Source: a virus
IMG/VR virus record: IMGVR_UViG_3300020205_001455
Coordinates: 1 to 43,837 of that record
Length of the DNA stretch: 43,837 nt
Direction: 5' to 3' (one strand)
The position numbers and the translations under genes were made by a program. Under the pieces are notes generated by a model. It ran no database searches. It was given only the letters and a program-made list of their open reading frames with translations, and was not told the origin of the DNA. Shown here piece by piece: positions 1 through 6,844 of the stretch (position 1 is its first letter; the number at the start of each line of letters is the position of its first letter).

Positions 1-1597
1 CATAGAGTGTGCCGAGTTTGATTGAACCAGGAGTTTCTAGGGCAAGGTCGGTGAGGTAGTTAAACTTGAATGCATTGTCGGCACCAAGATCCAATCCATC
101 TCCTGCAAAAGATACACTTGTATCCCCCCATGCAATAACACCCGCAGCACTTCCCTTGACTGTTGCGGGGGGTTTGCTAGACAAATTAAATGTCTTGTTG
201 TCGGCACCCGTCATTGTGAGTGTGAGGTTGCCGCTGACTGTGAGACCCAATGCACCTGTGATGCCATTGATAGTTGCAACATAATTTCCTGTTATGCCGC
301 TAACCGAACCAGTACCACCACCACCCGAACTGTTGATCGTGATAGAGTTATTTTCGGGATCTGTCGTTAGAACAATATTTGTTCCTGCAACAAGCGTAAG
401 TGTTTCCTTATCATATTGAACAGCAGTCAGCCCCGACTGACCTGACACAGATATAAACTTGAACGCCTCGCCAAGACCACCACCACCGTCATAGAGAATC
501 GGTGAGCCACCCATCGGCTTGATTTTAGAAAGATCAATTGATAGGTGCTTATTGGCTTTGTCAAGTTTTAGCGGATACTGAACAGATAGAATACCCGAGC
601 CACCCGTGCTGCCTCTTTCGCCTCTTTCACCTTGTTCGCCTTGATTACCATCGTCGCCCCTGTCGCCCTTTTCACCGCGTTCACCCCGAGAACCTACAAG
701 CCCATTCTCTCCTGCCACTCCTTGAATTCCCTGAGTGCCTCGTTCCCCTTGGTCTCCCGTGTCTCCCTTGTCTCCCCTATCGCCCTTCTCGCCTCTTTCT
801 CCGTCCTCTCCATCCGATCCTCGTTCGCCTTGGTCTCCCTTATCTCCTTTGGCACCCTGAAGTCCTTGTGAACCGATATCTCCCCGTTCACCCTTCTCTC
901 CTTTTTCCCCTTGAAGACCTGAAACTCCCCGTTCGCCTTGGGAGCCTTGTGATCCCGCTGCTCCCTCTTCACCTTTTTCGCCCTGATCGCCTTTTTCGCC
1001 TTTTTCGCCATCGGTGCCCCTTTCGCCTTGAGTACCAGGTGATCCGTGTTCGCCTTGTTCACCCTGATCGCCTTGTTCACCTTGTTCGCCCCGATCCCCT
1101 TTATCGCCTTTTTCGCCCCGATCACCCTTATCGCCTTTAGCCCCCTTGGGGCCTCTGATGCCAGGGATACCATCCTCGCCTTGGATGGTCTTTATGACAT
1201 CGGGTGAACGGTTGCGCCGTGCCTCAGCAAGAACTTCTCTTGCCTTTGGTGTTCTAACCTCGGGTGTCGGTTGTGGTTTTACTTTCTCTGCCTGAGTCTT
1301 TGAAGCGTCCTCTAGCAGAATGAAAGATTCATCAAGGATATGCTTTCCACCCTTTAGGACAATCGGGTTACCGTTGCCATCAAAGAAGCATGCTTCGCCA
1401 ATTCCCTTGTAGCGATATACCTTGCCACCCTCACACGCCTTCGCGGGGGCGTATGTGAATACAGAACCCGCCTCATAATCCATGAGTGGGCGAACGAGCA
1501 TGACTTGTGTACCTGTGGCAATGCCCGAACTCAGTCGAACGAATTCAACTGATCCACCTTCGTCGGAATTGATATATTCGTTAAATCTATTCGCCAT
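1..1597 (-). CDS. Collagen-like tail-fibre or virion protein (3' end outside window)
   Basis: The frame is open from the ATG at 1597 (MANRFNEYINSDEGG) to the window edge, 532 codons. Residues about 1-140 form a non-repetitive N-terminal domain. Residues about 145-330 are a long run of Gly-X-Y triplets rich in GDKGE and GERGE, the signature of a collagen triple helix. A Gly/Ser/Thr-rich C-terminal region with beta-type repeats follows, as in phage fibre tips. Collagen-like repeats are common in phage tail fibres, where they form trimeric rods. A CTAAATA late-promoter-like motif lies about 31 bases upstream. The overlapping Lys/Arg-rich and Leu-rich frames in this stretch are shadows of the repeat. 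The exact role (tail fibre, head fibre or decoration) cannot be decided because the C-terminus is missing. Confidence 0.88.
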   Translation of the reverse strand, partial: MANRFNEYINSDEGGSVEFVRLSSGIATGTQVMLVRPLMDYEAGSVFTYAPAKACEGGKVYRYKGIGEACFFDGNGNPIVLKGGKHILDESFILLEDASKTQAEKVKPQPTPEVRTPKAREVLAEARRNRSPDVIKTIQGEDGIPGIRGPKGAKGDKGDRGEKGDKGDRGEQGEQGDQGEQGEHGSPGTQGERGTDGEKGEKGDQGEKGEEGAAGSQGSQGERGVSGLQGEKGEKGERGDIGSQGLQGAKGDKGDQGERGSDGEDGERGEKGDRGDKGDTGDQGERGTQGIQGVAGENGLVGSRGERGEKGDRGDDGNQGEQGERGERGSTGGSGILSVQYPLKLDKANKHLSIDLSKIKPMGGSPILYDGGGGLGEAFKFISVSGQSGLTAVQYDKETLTLVAGTNIVLTTDPENNSITINSSGGGGTGSVSGITGNYVATINGITGALGLTVSGNLTLTMTGADNKTFNLSSKPPATVKGSAAGVIAWGDTSVSFAGDGLDLGADNAFKFNYLTDLALETPGSIKLGTLY

Positions 1598-1627
1598 CGC
1601 AAACCCATGGGGGGGCAGTTTACGAGG

Positions 1628-1634
1628 TATTTAG
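1628..1634 (-). promoter_or_regulatory. Late-promoter-like CTAAATA motif upstream of the collagen-like gene
   Basis: CTAAATA on the minus strand lies between the thyX stop and the fibre start at 1597. T4 late promoters consist only of a TATAAATA -10 element, and variants of it drive late genes in related phages. The same heptamer precedes other virion-type genes here (2585, 6568, 11657). Confidence 0.5.
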
Positions 1635-1641
1635 GGTGACC

Positions 1642-2322
1642 CTACTTGTCTGCTAGTGCCTTCCAAGAGATAGGAAACAATGGTTCGATAAGAGAGGAAA
1701 TAGAATTTGCATATTGCTGAACTTCCCATTGAGCATGGGGATCGGAGCGCAACTTGTAAACTCTAGCATACGCAGCGAGACTTCCTGTCCACCACCACTC
1801 GGTATAGGTTCCTTGTGGCAGTACGAATCGTGCCTGTTCGGGGGCGATTCCCTGATCGATCAGAAGGTTGTAACAATTAATCGCCTTATGAATGCTTTCG
1901 TAGTATGCCTGATCCAATGTTTCTAATTTAGATACATCTTCAACAAACCCTTCGCTTCCCTGCTTTGCGTTTTGAGTTGGCTTTGTGCGCCATAGGGGCT
2001 TGTAGACTTCAGGTGCATCCGTAACATAACGGCGAGAGACTTCGTTTTCTACGAATCCCTGTTTATGCTTGAAGAGTTGTGTGCGTATAGAGATCGGTGC
2101 CTTGATCCGCAGAGTGATCTGTGGATGTGCAAAGGGAGTCCAATGATTGTGCTTGGCAAGATACTGAATCAGTTTCTCATCACGCACCCCGAACTCTTCA
2201 CTTTCTTTATTGAAAGAAACGCGGGCGGCATTTGCAACCGTTAAGTCATCACCCATGTGAGAGACATATTGAACAAATCCCACCCCATCCAAGACGGGGA
2301 TCGATTCACGAATCGCTTCCAT
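1642..2322 (-). CDS. thyX: Flavin-dependent thymidylate synthase ThyX
   Basis: The 226-residue product matches ThyX in length and motif. Residues 80-99 carry the ThyX signature region: R80, then KHKQGFVENEVSRRY, a variant of RHRxxxxNexSxRY that binds FAD and dUMP. ThyX makes dTMP from dUMP using methylene-tetrahydrofolate and NAD(P)H. It would raise thymidine supply for phage replication together with the dUTPase at 33.5-34.1 kb. A good ribosome site (AGGAG, spacing 7) precedes the ATG. The second position of the motif uses Lys instead of Arg (KHK for RHR), a conservative change. Confidence 0.93.
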   Translation of the reverse strand: MEAIRESIPVLDGVGFVQYVSHMGDDLTVANAARVSFNKESEEFGVRDEKLIQYLAKHNHWTPFAHPQITLRIKAPISIRTQLFKHKQGFVENEVSRRYVTDAPEVYKPLWRTKPTQNAKQGSEGFVEDVSKLETLDQAYYESIHKAINCYNLLIDQGIAPEQARFVLPQGTYTEWWWTGSLAAYARVYKLRSDPHAQWEVQQYANSISSLIEPLFPISWKALADK

Positions 2323-2326
2323 TTAC

Positions 2327-2566
2327 TTACTCCTGTTCAGGTTCGCTGTTGCTGATGCCAATAGTTCCACGAACTTCTGGCTTCATCGATTCGATCCGCT
2401 CTCCCACTTTTTGATAGAGGTGAGCATAGATCGCTTCTTTTGCTTCACTTGCTTTTCCATCCATGACCAAGTCGATGATTGTCGGAACATCTCCCACAAC
2501 ATCATCACTATCGTCAGCGGTATCTACTTCAATATCCATGATTTCGTCATTTTCTTCAGGGTTCAT
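2327..2566 (-). CDS. Small acidic protein, probable prohead core scaffold (gp67-like)
   Basis: The start at 2566 (MNPEENDEIMD) is chosen because GGAGGA lies 7 bases upstream; an in-frame ATG at 2581 has no ribosome site. The 79-residue product has a very acidic N-terminal third, then an amphipathic segment (PTIIDLVMDGKASEAKEAIY and on) of roughly 40 residues. T4 gp67, a prohead core protein, pairs a similar short helical domain with an acidic tail, although in the opposite order. A CTAAATA late motif 19 bases upstream of the start supports virion or assembly timing. The gp67 assignment is an inference from size, composition and helix pattern. Confidence 0.5.
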   Translation of the reverse strand: MNPEENDEIMDIEVDTADDSDDVVGDVPTIIDLVMDGKASEAKEAIYAHLYQKVGERIESMKPEVRGTIGISNSEPEQE

Positions 2567-2583
2567 TTCAGAGTCCTCCATGG

Positions 2584-3609
2584 CTATTTAGCCCACTTCT
2601 TGAGTGCAATATGACCTGCTAATCCTGAATACGAATTTCGCATGATATCATGTAAAATATTGGATCTTCCGTGTCCTGATAGCACCATGTCATTGATGTC
2701 TTTTAGCCCACGAAAACGCTCAGACCAAACACAAACCATATGACCGTCTTCCAATAGACGCTCCATAGCCTCCACGACTTGTTTGTTGCGAGGCTCATTG
2801 TCCAAGGCATAGATTAGGTTTGACTCCTTGAGTCCATCGGGAATATTTGTGGCATCTGAAAGACCCACCATGGCAACACAGTTTTCTAAGAACAGACTAT
2901 CCAATGGGCCTTCCACTACAATGACTTGTTTCTTAGGATCGCATCTGTCCAATCCGTACCATGTCTTTCCTGCATCCTTGTCTGCCTTAACAGTCAAATA
3001 TCGAATGCTATTTCGATCAGGCTTGCCGCTGCCAACGATCCGTCCCTGTGCACCAACAACTTTGCCATCTGTGTCCATGATGGGAATTACAATTCGCTCA
3101 TCGTCTCCTGCCTGTACATCGGGATCAATGTTCTTTGCCCACTCGCCGTAGTTCTCTGAAAAGTAAAGATGACTGAGACTTTCCTTGGGCAATCGTCTCT
3201 TGTGTGCCCACATAACAGCGGGGTGATCGTTGGGCAGGGAATCTAATCGGGGCAGTAATGTTAGTATCTTATCTTCCCTACGCACGGGTGTGTGTACGGG
3301 CGTAGGTGTGTGTGTATGCCCGTGCGAGACTCCCGTTTCCTTCAGTACTTCGAATGTGTACTGCCTGTAGAGATTTGGATCAAGACTCTTGAGCAGCCAA
3401 CTTATGGTTGCGCTGTAATCGCAGTTGTGACACTTGCATGAGAAAGACCCCTTCCGCTCATAGATGTAAAAGCGAGCCTTGCTTTTGTTCTTTTGGCTAT
3501 CACCACACATAGGGCAGCGACACACCGCAAGACTCTGCTTCTTCCATTGAAAGCGGTCTAGGCGTGGTGACAGCAAATTGATGTACTTTGTATCAATGTG
3601 AATGGGCAT
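2584..3609 (-). CDS. 61: DNA primase, T4 gp61-like
   Basis: The 341-residue product has an N-terminal zinc ribbon: C32-x2-C35 (CRCPMCGDS) and C60-x2-C63 (CKCHNC), used by T4-type primases to read the priming trinucleotide. A TOPRIM segment with VVEGPLDSLFL follows near residue 215; its Glu and the later DN pair (ALDNE) are expected metal ligands. Length equals that of T4 gp61 (342). It would act with the gp41 helicase encoded at 11.8-13.2 kb. A TTGACA-17-TATGCT promoter ends only about 13 bases before the ATG and no ribosome site is visible, so the transcript may be leaderless. Confidence 0.93.
   Translation of the reverse strand: MPIHIDTKYINLLSPRLDRFQWKKQSLAVCRCPMCGDSQKNKSKARFYIYERKGSFSCKCHNCDYSATISWLLKSLDPNLYRQYTFEVLKETGVSHGHTHTPTPVHTPVRREDKILTLLPRLDSLPNDHPAVMWAHKRRLPKESLSHLYFSENYGEWAKNIDPDVQAGDDERIVIPIMDTDGKVVGAQGRIVGSGKPDRNSIRYLTVKADKDAGKTWYGLDRCDPKKQVIVVEGPLDSLFLENCVAMVGLSDATNIPDGLKESNLIYALDNEPRNKQVVEAMERLLEDGHMVCVWSERFRGLKDINDMVLSGHGRSNILHDIMRNSYSGLAGHIALKKWAK
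2585..2591 (-). promoter_or_regulatory. Late-promoter-like CTAAATA motif overlapping the primase stop
   Basis: CTAAATA on the minus strand overlaps the TAG stop of the primase gene. It sits 19 bases upstream of the gp67-like start at 2566, which leaves room for an mRNA start and the GGAGGA ribosome site. It could separate late transcription of the small acidic gene from early primase transcription. Confidence 0.45.
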
Positions 3610-3621
3610 TAGATCTTAGAC

Positions 3622-3650
3622 AGCATACCCGATGGGTTGCTGAGTGTCAA
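3622..3650 (-). promoter_or_regulatory. Sigma70-type early promoter for primase
   Basis: TTGACA (3650-3645), a 17-base spacer and TATGCT (3627-3622) read on the minus strand. The expected mRNA start near 3615 leaves about 6 bases before the ATG at 3609. This fits host RNA polymerase and early expression. Confidence 0.8.
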
Positions 3651-3672
3651 GCAAAATGACTAAGTCCGATTA

Positions 3673-3695
3673 AAGTTATATAAATTTTATAACTT
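3673..3695. repeat. AT-rich inverted repeat in the primase upstream gap
   Basis: AAGTTATA and its reverse complement TATAACTT are separated by 7 bases. A second pair, AGAATCT (3721) and AGATTCT (3751), lies further upstream. The gap 3610-3781 holds no gene. The repeats could be a weak terminator for the gene ending at 3782 or an operator for the primase promoter. Confidence 0.4.
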
Positions 3696-3781
3696 GACCA
3701 ATGTGAAAATCGACTAATATAGAATCTTATGAATCTGCTTAAAAATTAAGAGATTCTTATTGACTTTAGTATAGATAGCAG

Positions 3782-4378
3782 TTACAGTTTTCGCTTCAGT
3801 TTCTTGTTGAGTTCTTTGGTCTTCTTCAAGTTACGAGCGAAATACAGTCCTCGTTTTCCTGGTGGCTCTTGTCCAGGTGATACTCCCGCAATGTTTCCAC
3901 CACCAACATTGTTGACGGGTGCATCCTCTTGAACTGATTCTATCGTGAATATCTTATTCGCATGACGATAGATTGGGTGTCCTAAAAACTCATCGCATGG
4001 TAGAAGTTCATGCTCAAGAACAATCGGTGATGCCCAATTAGAAATGCGATATGTGCCCATTGGTATGGCAATTGGTTCGGCATTTTCGACAATTGTTCGG
4101 TGTGCCAATCCTCGCTTGTTCAACTCTTCGATTACTAGTTCTTCTACTGCACCCTCGGGCATGTCATCGGCACAATATTCGCGGATCTTGTATCCGTGTT
4201 CTGCAATAGATGATGGTCGATAAGACCAAGACCAAATTGTGAATGGATCTCCTGCTTCAATCTGTTGACGCAACTTATAAACATAGTTCTCAAACATGTT
4301 CATGCTTTTCGGAAAATCAGCCCATGGGCATGACATAAGATGCTTGAATCGCTGTGTTATCATAAGTTCGATGTTCAT
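3782..4378 (-). CDS. Conserved T4-like phage protein of unknown function
   Basis: The 198-residue product has no catalytic motif that I recognise. The C-terminal third contains NNVGGGNIAGVSPGQEPPG followed by a strongly basic tail (KKTKELNKKLKRKL). Gly-rich segments of this NNVGGG-IAG kind recur in virion-associated proteins of marine T4-like phages, from memory. The start overlaps the stop of the preceding gene by one base (TGATG), so the two are translationally coupled. The neighbourhood (structural genes to the right) suggests a virion or assembly role, but this is inference. Confidence 0.7.
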   Translation of the reverse strand: MNIELMITQRFKHLMSCPWADFPKSMNMFENYVYKLRQQIEAGDPFTIWSWSYRPSSIAEHGYKIREYCADDMPEGAVEELVIEELNKRGLAHRTIVENAEPIAIPMGTYRISNWASPIVLEHELLPCDEFLGHPIYRHANKIFTIESVQEDAPVNNVGGGNIAGVSPGQEPPGKRGLYFARNLKKTKELNKKLKRKL

Positions 4379-4767
4379 CAGATGCTCCGTAATCGATTGA
4401 TGATTTCTTTATCCATTGCAACATTCACAACATTAATATCAAGATGAAACCTCGGTTGAGTGTCGGGGAGGTATTCCAAAAATACAAGGAATGTCTTGAG
4501 TATGTAGTGCAAGTCTTCGTCAATTTTGAAGAACAGGAGTCGTGTACCTGCTTCAACGCCAAAGACATTGCAGAATGTGATGATATGGTTGAGTATAAGT
4601 CGATCTCGTAAAACTGCCGACTTCTTGTATCGTCTAAAAAGACGCTTTAAGTATACGATGCGAGCGAGATCCTCTTCAAACTCTTTGATCCCCATGCAAT
4701 GAGGATTGTCGTAGTTTTTCATCGCATATCGAACATAGTTCTCATCAGTCAGGCTGTTGCCTATCAT
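4378..4767 (-). CDS. Conserved T4-like phage protein, mostly helical
   Basis: The 129-residue product is rich in helix-forming residues and has a hydrophobic central segment (LLFFKIDEDLHYILKTFLVFLEYL), but no clear membrane helix or motif. Proteins of this size and pattern (N-terminal FEEDL-R--YLKRL and C-terminal DINVVN) occur in aquatic T4-like phages without a known function. It sits directly downstream of the leader-bearing virion-type gene at 4786-5280 and is coupled to the gene ending at 3782. The ribosome site is weak. Confidence 0.7.
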   Translation of the reverse strand: MIGNSLTDENYVRYAMKNYDNPHCMGIKEFEEDLARIVYLKRLFRRYKKSAVLRDRLILNHIITFCNVFGVEAGTRLLFFKIDEDLHYILKTFLVFLEYLPDTQPRFHLDINVVNVAMDKEIINRLRSI

Positions 4768-4785
4768 TACAAAACGCCATGGCTA

Positions 4786-5280
4786 TCAGCCGTTGGGGAC
4801 AATCATCGCGTGGACTTGAGTAAGTCCGCTTGGCAACTTGTGAGTTTCTACTCGCAAGGCAAGACCATGACCAAGCATTGGAACGATTCCATCATCGTGT
4901 TTGGTATCGTATGTCGTACCGTCTGATCCAAATACGCCACCAAAACGGACGAGGGGAAGAAGTTCCTCTGTCTGTGTGGAGAGGCGCATGGCACAGTCAC
5001 GATCCATGTGGAAGTCGAGACCAACCATCTGAAGCCGACCCTGTGCTTGTTTTAGGGCAGACACAGGATCAATGTATGGCTTGGCAGATAGCGCACCGAG
5101 ATAGGTGTTGATACGAGCAATCGCTGCATTGGAAAGAGAAGACAGATTAATATCGGTGCCATCAAGAGCATTGTCGCCATCCTGTGGGCCAACACGCGCC
5201 CGTGTTCCTGCCATATCAAATGGCGCACCATAGGCGTTTGCCTCTGTAATTGTCTTTTTCAGTTCTTTGAACGATCTCAT
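4786..5280 (-). CDS. Virion-type protein with candidate capsid-targeting leader
   Basis: The 164-residue product begins MRSFKELKKTITE|ANAYG. The (L/I)-x-E|A junction equals the T4 prohead protease (gp21) cut site, as in gp23, and the basic MKxF-type start resembles the capsid-targeting sequence of T4 internal proteins. The rest is Gly/Asp-rich with beta character and no recognised domain. AGGAG precedes the ATG and the gene follows 11 bases after the structural gene at 5292, so the two are probably co-transcribed late. An internal head protein is the likely role; a neck or capsid-lining protein is possible. Confidence 0.72.
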   Translation of the reverse strand: MRSFKELKKTITEANAYGAPFDMAGTRARVGPQDGDNALDGTDINLSSLSNAAIARINTYLGALSAKPYIDPVSALKQAQGRLQMVGLDFHMDRDCAMRLSTQTEELLPLVRFGGVFGSDGTTYDTKHDDGIVPMLGHGLALRVETHKLPSGLTQVHAMIVPNG

Positions 5281-5291
5281 ATTAACTCCTA

Positions 5292-6080
5292 TCAGGACGC
5301 GGTTGCACCGAAGAACACGCTGAATGTGGTATCGGCAGTTGCACTTGCAGCATCGGTAACGCGCAAGGTGACATTGTATGGGCCGCTGTTTGCAGACGCG
5401 CCTTGTGTGTTGATCTTGAAGACGGCAATATTGTTGTTTGCACCTGATGTTGGGCCGAAGAATGTCTCGTATACACTCACGGGAACATTCGTAACAGTCA
5501 ACAAGTTTGCGCCCTGAATGATATTTCCACGAGCACCAAAATTATCAGCAATTTCGCTGAAAGTGAGATTCTGTGTGGAATTGCTGTCATTTGCAACAAC
5601 TTTGATATAGGCAGTTTGACCACCCAAGAAGTTGAGTGTAGAAACACCATACGCATTAACTGCATAACTTCCGTATCCTGCACCTGTTCCCGTGACAGAG
5701 TTGGCAAAAGAAAGTCCAAGACCATCAAAACCGCCCGCAGTCGCGCTGTCCCCGCTGAATGGGCATGTGAAGTATGGAAGATAATTTGGCGTATCGCTTG
5801 CATTCGCAAGTCCACCAGTTGCCGAGATACGGTTCGCATAGAACGAACTCGTAATACCCGTGTTCGATGGATCCATTGGCATGGCAACGAGAAGTTCCAT
5901 GAATGGGGTTGAGAAGGTAAGCGAGGTAGCACCCGCAACACCCGCCAACTGACCGCCTAGGGATGTGCCGTCAAGGGGAAGTTCCCATCCAGCAACGGTG
6001 CGAATGCAGCGAACTTTTTGCGATGCGTTCAGCCATGTGGGCTTGGATTCTTCTCTGTCTCTGTTGTTCCAAAGTGCCAT
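5292..6080 (-). CDS. Virion structural protein with Ig-like/cadherin-like C-terminus
   Basis: The 262-residue product starts MALWNNRDREESKPTWLN and then CIRTVAGWELP, an N-terminal block I associate with structural proteins of aquatic T4-like phages. The remainder is low in Lys/Cys and rich in Gly, Ser, Thr and Asn, typical of exposed beta-sandwich domains. The last 50 residues (YNVTLRVTDAASATADTTF) look like a cadherin/PKD-type strand pattern. A capsid decoration or other surface protein is plausible. GAGGAG precedes the ATG, with an ATAAATA late motif 25 bases upstream. Confidence 0.75.
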   Translation of the reverse strand: MALWNNRDREESKPTWLNASQKVRCIRTVAGWELPLDGTSLGGQLAGVAGATSLTFSTPFMELLVAMPMDPSNTGITSSFYANRISATGGLANASDTPNYLPYFTCPFSGDSATAGGFDGLGLSFANSVTGTGAGYGSYAVNAYGVSTLNFLGGQTAYIKVVANDSNSTQNLTFSEIADNFGARGNIIQGANLLTVTNVPVSVYETFFGPTSGANNNIAVFKINTQGASANSGPYNVTLRVTDAASATADTTFSVFFGATAS

Positions 6081-6104
6081 TGGTGGTTTCTCCTCTGTGC
6101 TTTC

Positions 6105-6111
6105 TATTTAT
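6105..6111 (-). promoter_or_regulatory. T4-type late promoter element ATAAATA
   Basis: GATAAATAG on the minus strand is the closest match in this region to the T4 late TATAAATA element. It overlaps the stop of the gene at 6108 and lies 25 bases before the structural gene start at 6080, followed by a GAGGAG ribosome site. Confidence 0.55.
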
Positions 6112-6545
6112 CCGCCGATTTTCGGTGTGTTCTTGCCTTTGCCCGCCAGACCATCGTTGGTACCAAGATTGGACTTAGAAGTCGGCTTGGCAGTCTTACC
6201 AGCAACAGCGGCAGGGGTTTCTAATTCGTTTGCTTTGTGAGATGGATTTGTAACTTTTCCTGCGGGAACGACAGCAATCTTTCCCTCAAGATGAAGTTTA
6301 ACTACTTTAGCAAAATCATTTGCTTCTTTAGTTGTACCGCGACAACCACAATCCCGCACAGCCTCATTAAAGAGGGTAACGAGGGTATTGCGCTGATCCT
6401 CTAATACAATATCACCCGATATGGCTTTGGCGGCTTCTGCTGCCTTCTCGCCCAAGCAAGGACTGATATCGACATCGTTACGATGCTCGTTGAGGAAATT
6501 GGTGATGTCTGCGATTACCTTAGAATTGAATGGATTGTGAAACAT
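6108..6545 (-). CDS. Unknown virion-region protein
   Basis: The 145-residue product begins MFHNPFNSKVIADITNFLNE and has two halves. Residues 1-85 are helical with a small Cys pair (DCGCRG). The C-terminal 50 residues are a low-complexity Ala/Gly/Lys/Thr/Asn tail, probably disordered. I do not recognise the family. AGGAGAT precedes the ATG and a CTAAATA motif lies 23 bases upstream, so it appears to be its own late unit between the packaged-enzyme operon and the structural gene at 5292. Confidence 0.65.
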   Translation of the reverse strand: MFHNPFNSKVIADITNFLNEHRNDVDISPCLGEKAAEAAKAISGDIVLEDQRNTLVTLFNEAVRDCGCRGTTKEANDFAKVVKLHLEGKIAVVPAGKVTNPSHKANELETPAAVAGKTAKPTSKSNLGTNDGLAGKGKNTPKIGG

Positions 6546-6567
6546 GATATCTCCTGTTGATACTGTT

Positions 6568-6574
6568 TATTTAG
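6568..6574 (-). promoter_or_regulatory. Late-promoter-like CTAAATA motif
   Basis: GCTAAATAAAC on the minus strand lies 23 bases before the ATG at 6545, with an AGGAGAT ribosome site between them. Same heptamer and spacing range as at 1628, 2585 and 11657. Confidence 0.5.
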
Positions 6575-6583
6575 CGATATGAG

Positions 6584-6844
6584 TTAGCCGCCTTTTGCCT
6601 TCTTCCAAAGATCAGCATCTGCGGTCTTGCGTGTCTTGCCCCCCACAATAAAAGAATTCACTCTTGCAAACGCCCATTGATGGCTTGTTGCACCTGGTCG
6701 ATGTCCACTTTTCCATGCAGCCATTCCTCTATCATAGACCTTTTTTAGAATGCCGTATGGAAGCCCGCTTGCCTTTGCTTTCTTTTCGAGAGCGGTGATG
6801 CGGGCTTCCGTGATGTCTTTTGTGAGAGACTTATAGTTTTTCAT
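6584..6844 (-). CDS. Small DUF5824-like protein with capsid-targeting-type leader
   Basis: The 86-residue product begins MKNYKSLTKDITE|ARITA, an (I)xE|A junction after a basic leader, as in T4 internal proteins. The body (GMAAWKSGHRPGATSHQWAF, then ARVNSFIVGG) matches the small phage family DUF5824 as I remember it; its function is unknown. The sequence is strongly basic, which would suit packaging with DNA. The ATG overlaps the stop of the 1199-residue gene (ATGA), so the two are made from one late message. Confidence 0.75.
   Translation of the reverse strand: MKNYKSLTKDITEARITALEKKAKASGLPYGILKKVYDRGMAAWKSGHRPGATSHQWAFARVNSFIVGGKTRKTADADLWKKAKGG

Noticed and set aside
538-1140. 200-residue Leu/Pro/Arg-rich plus-strand frame
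   Set aside because: Antisense shadow of the repetitive fibre gene, with no ribosome site and no plausible fold.
694-1173. Lys/Arg-rich 159-residue minus-strand frame within the fibre gene
   Set aside because: It is an out-of-frame reading of the Gly-X-Y repeat; the +0 frame from 1597 gives the collagen-like protein.
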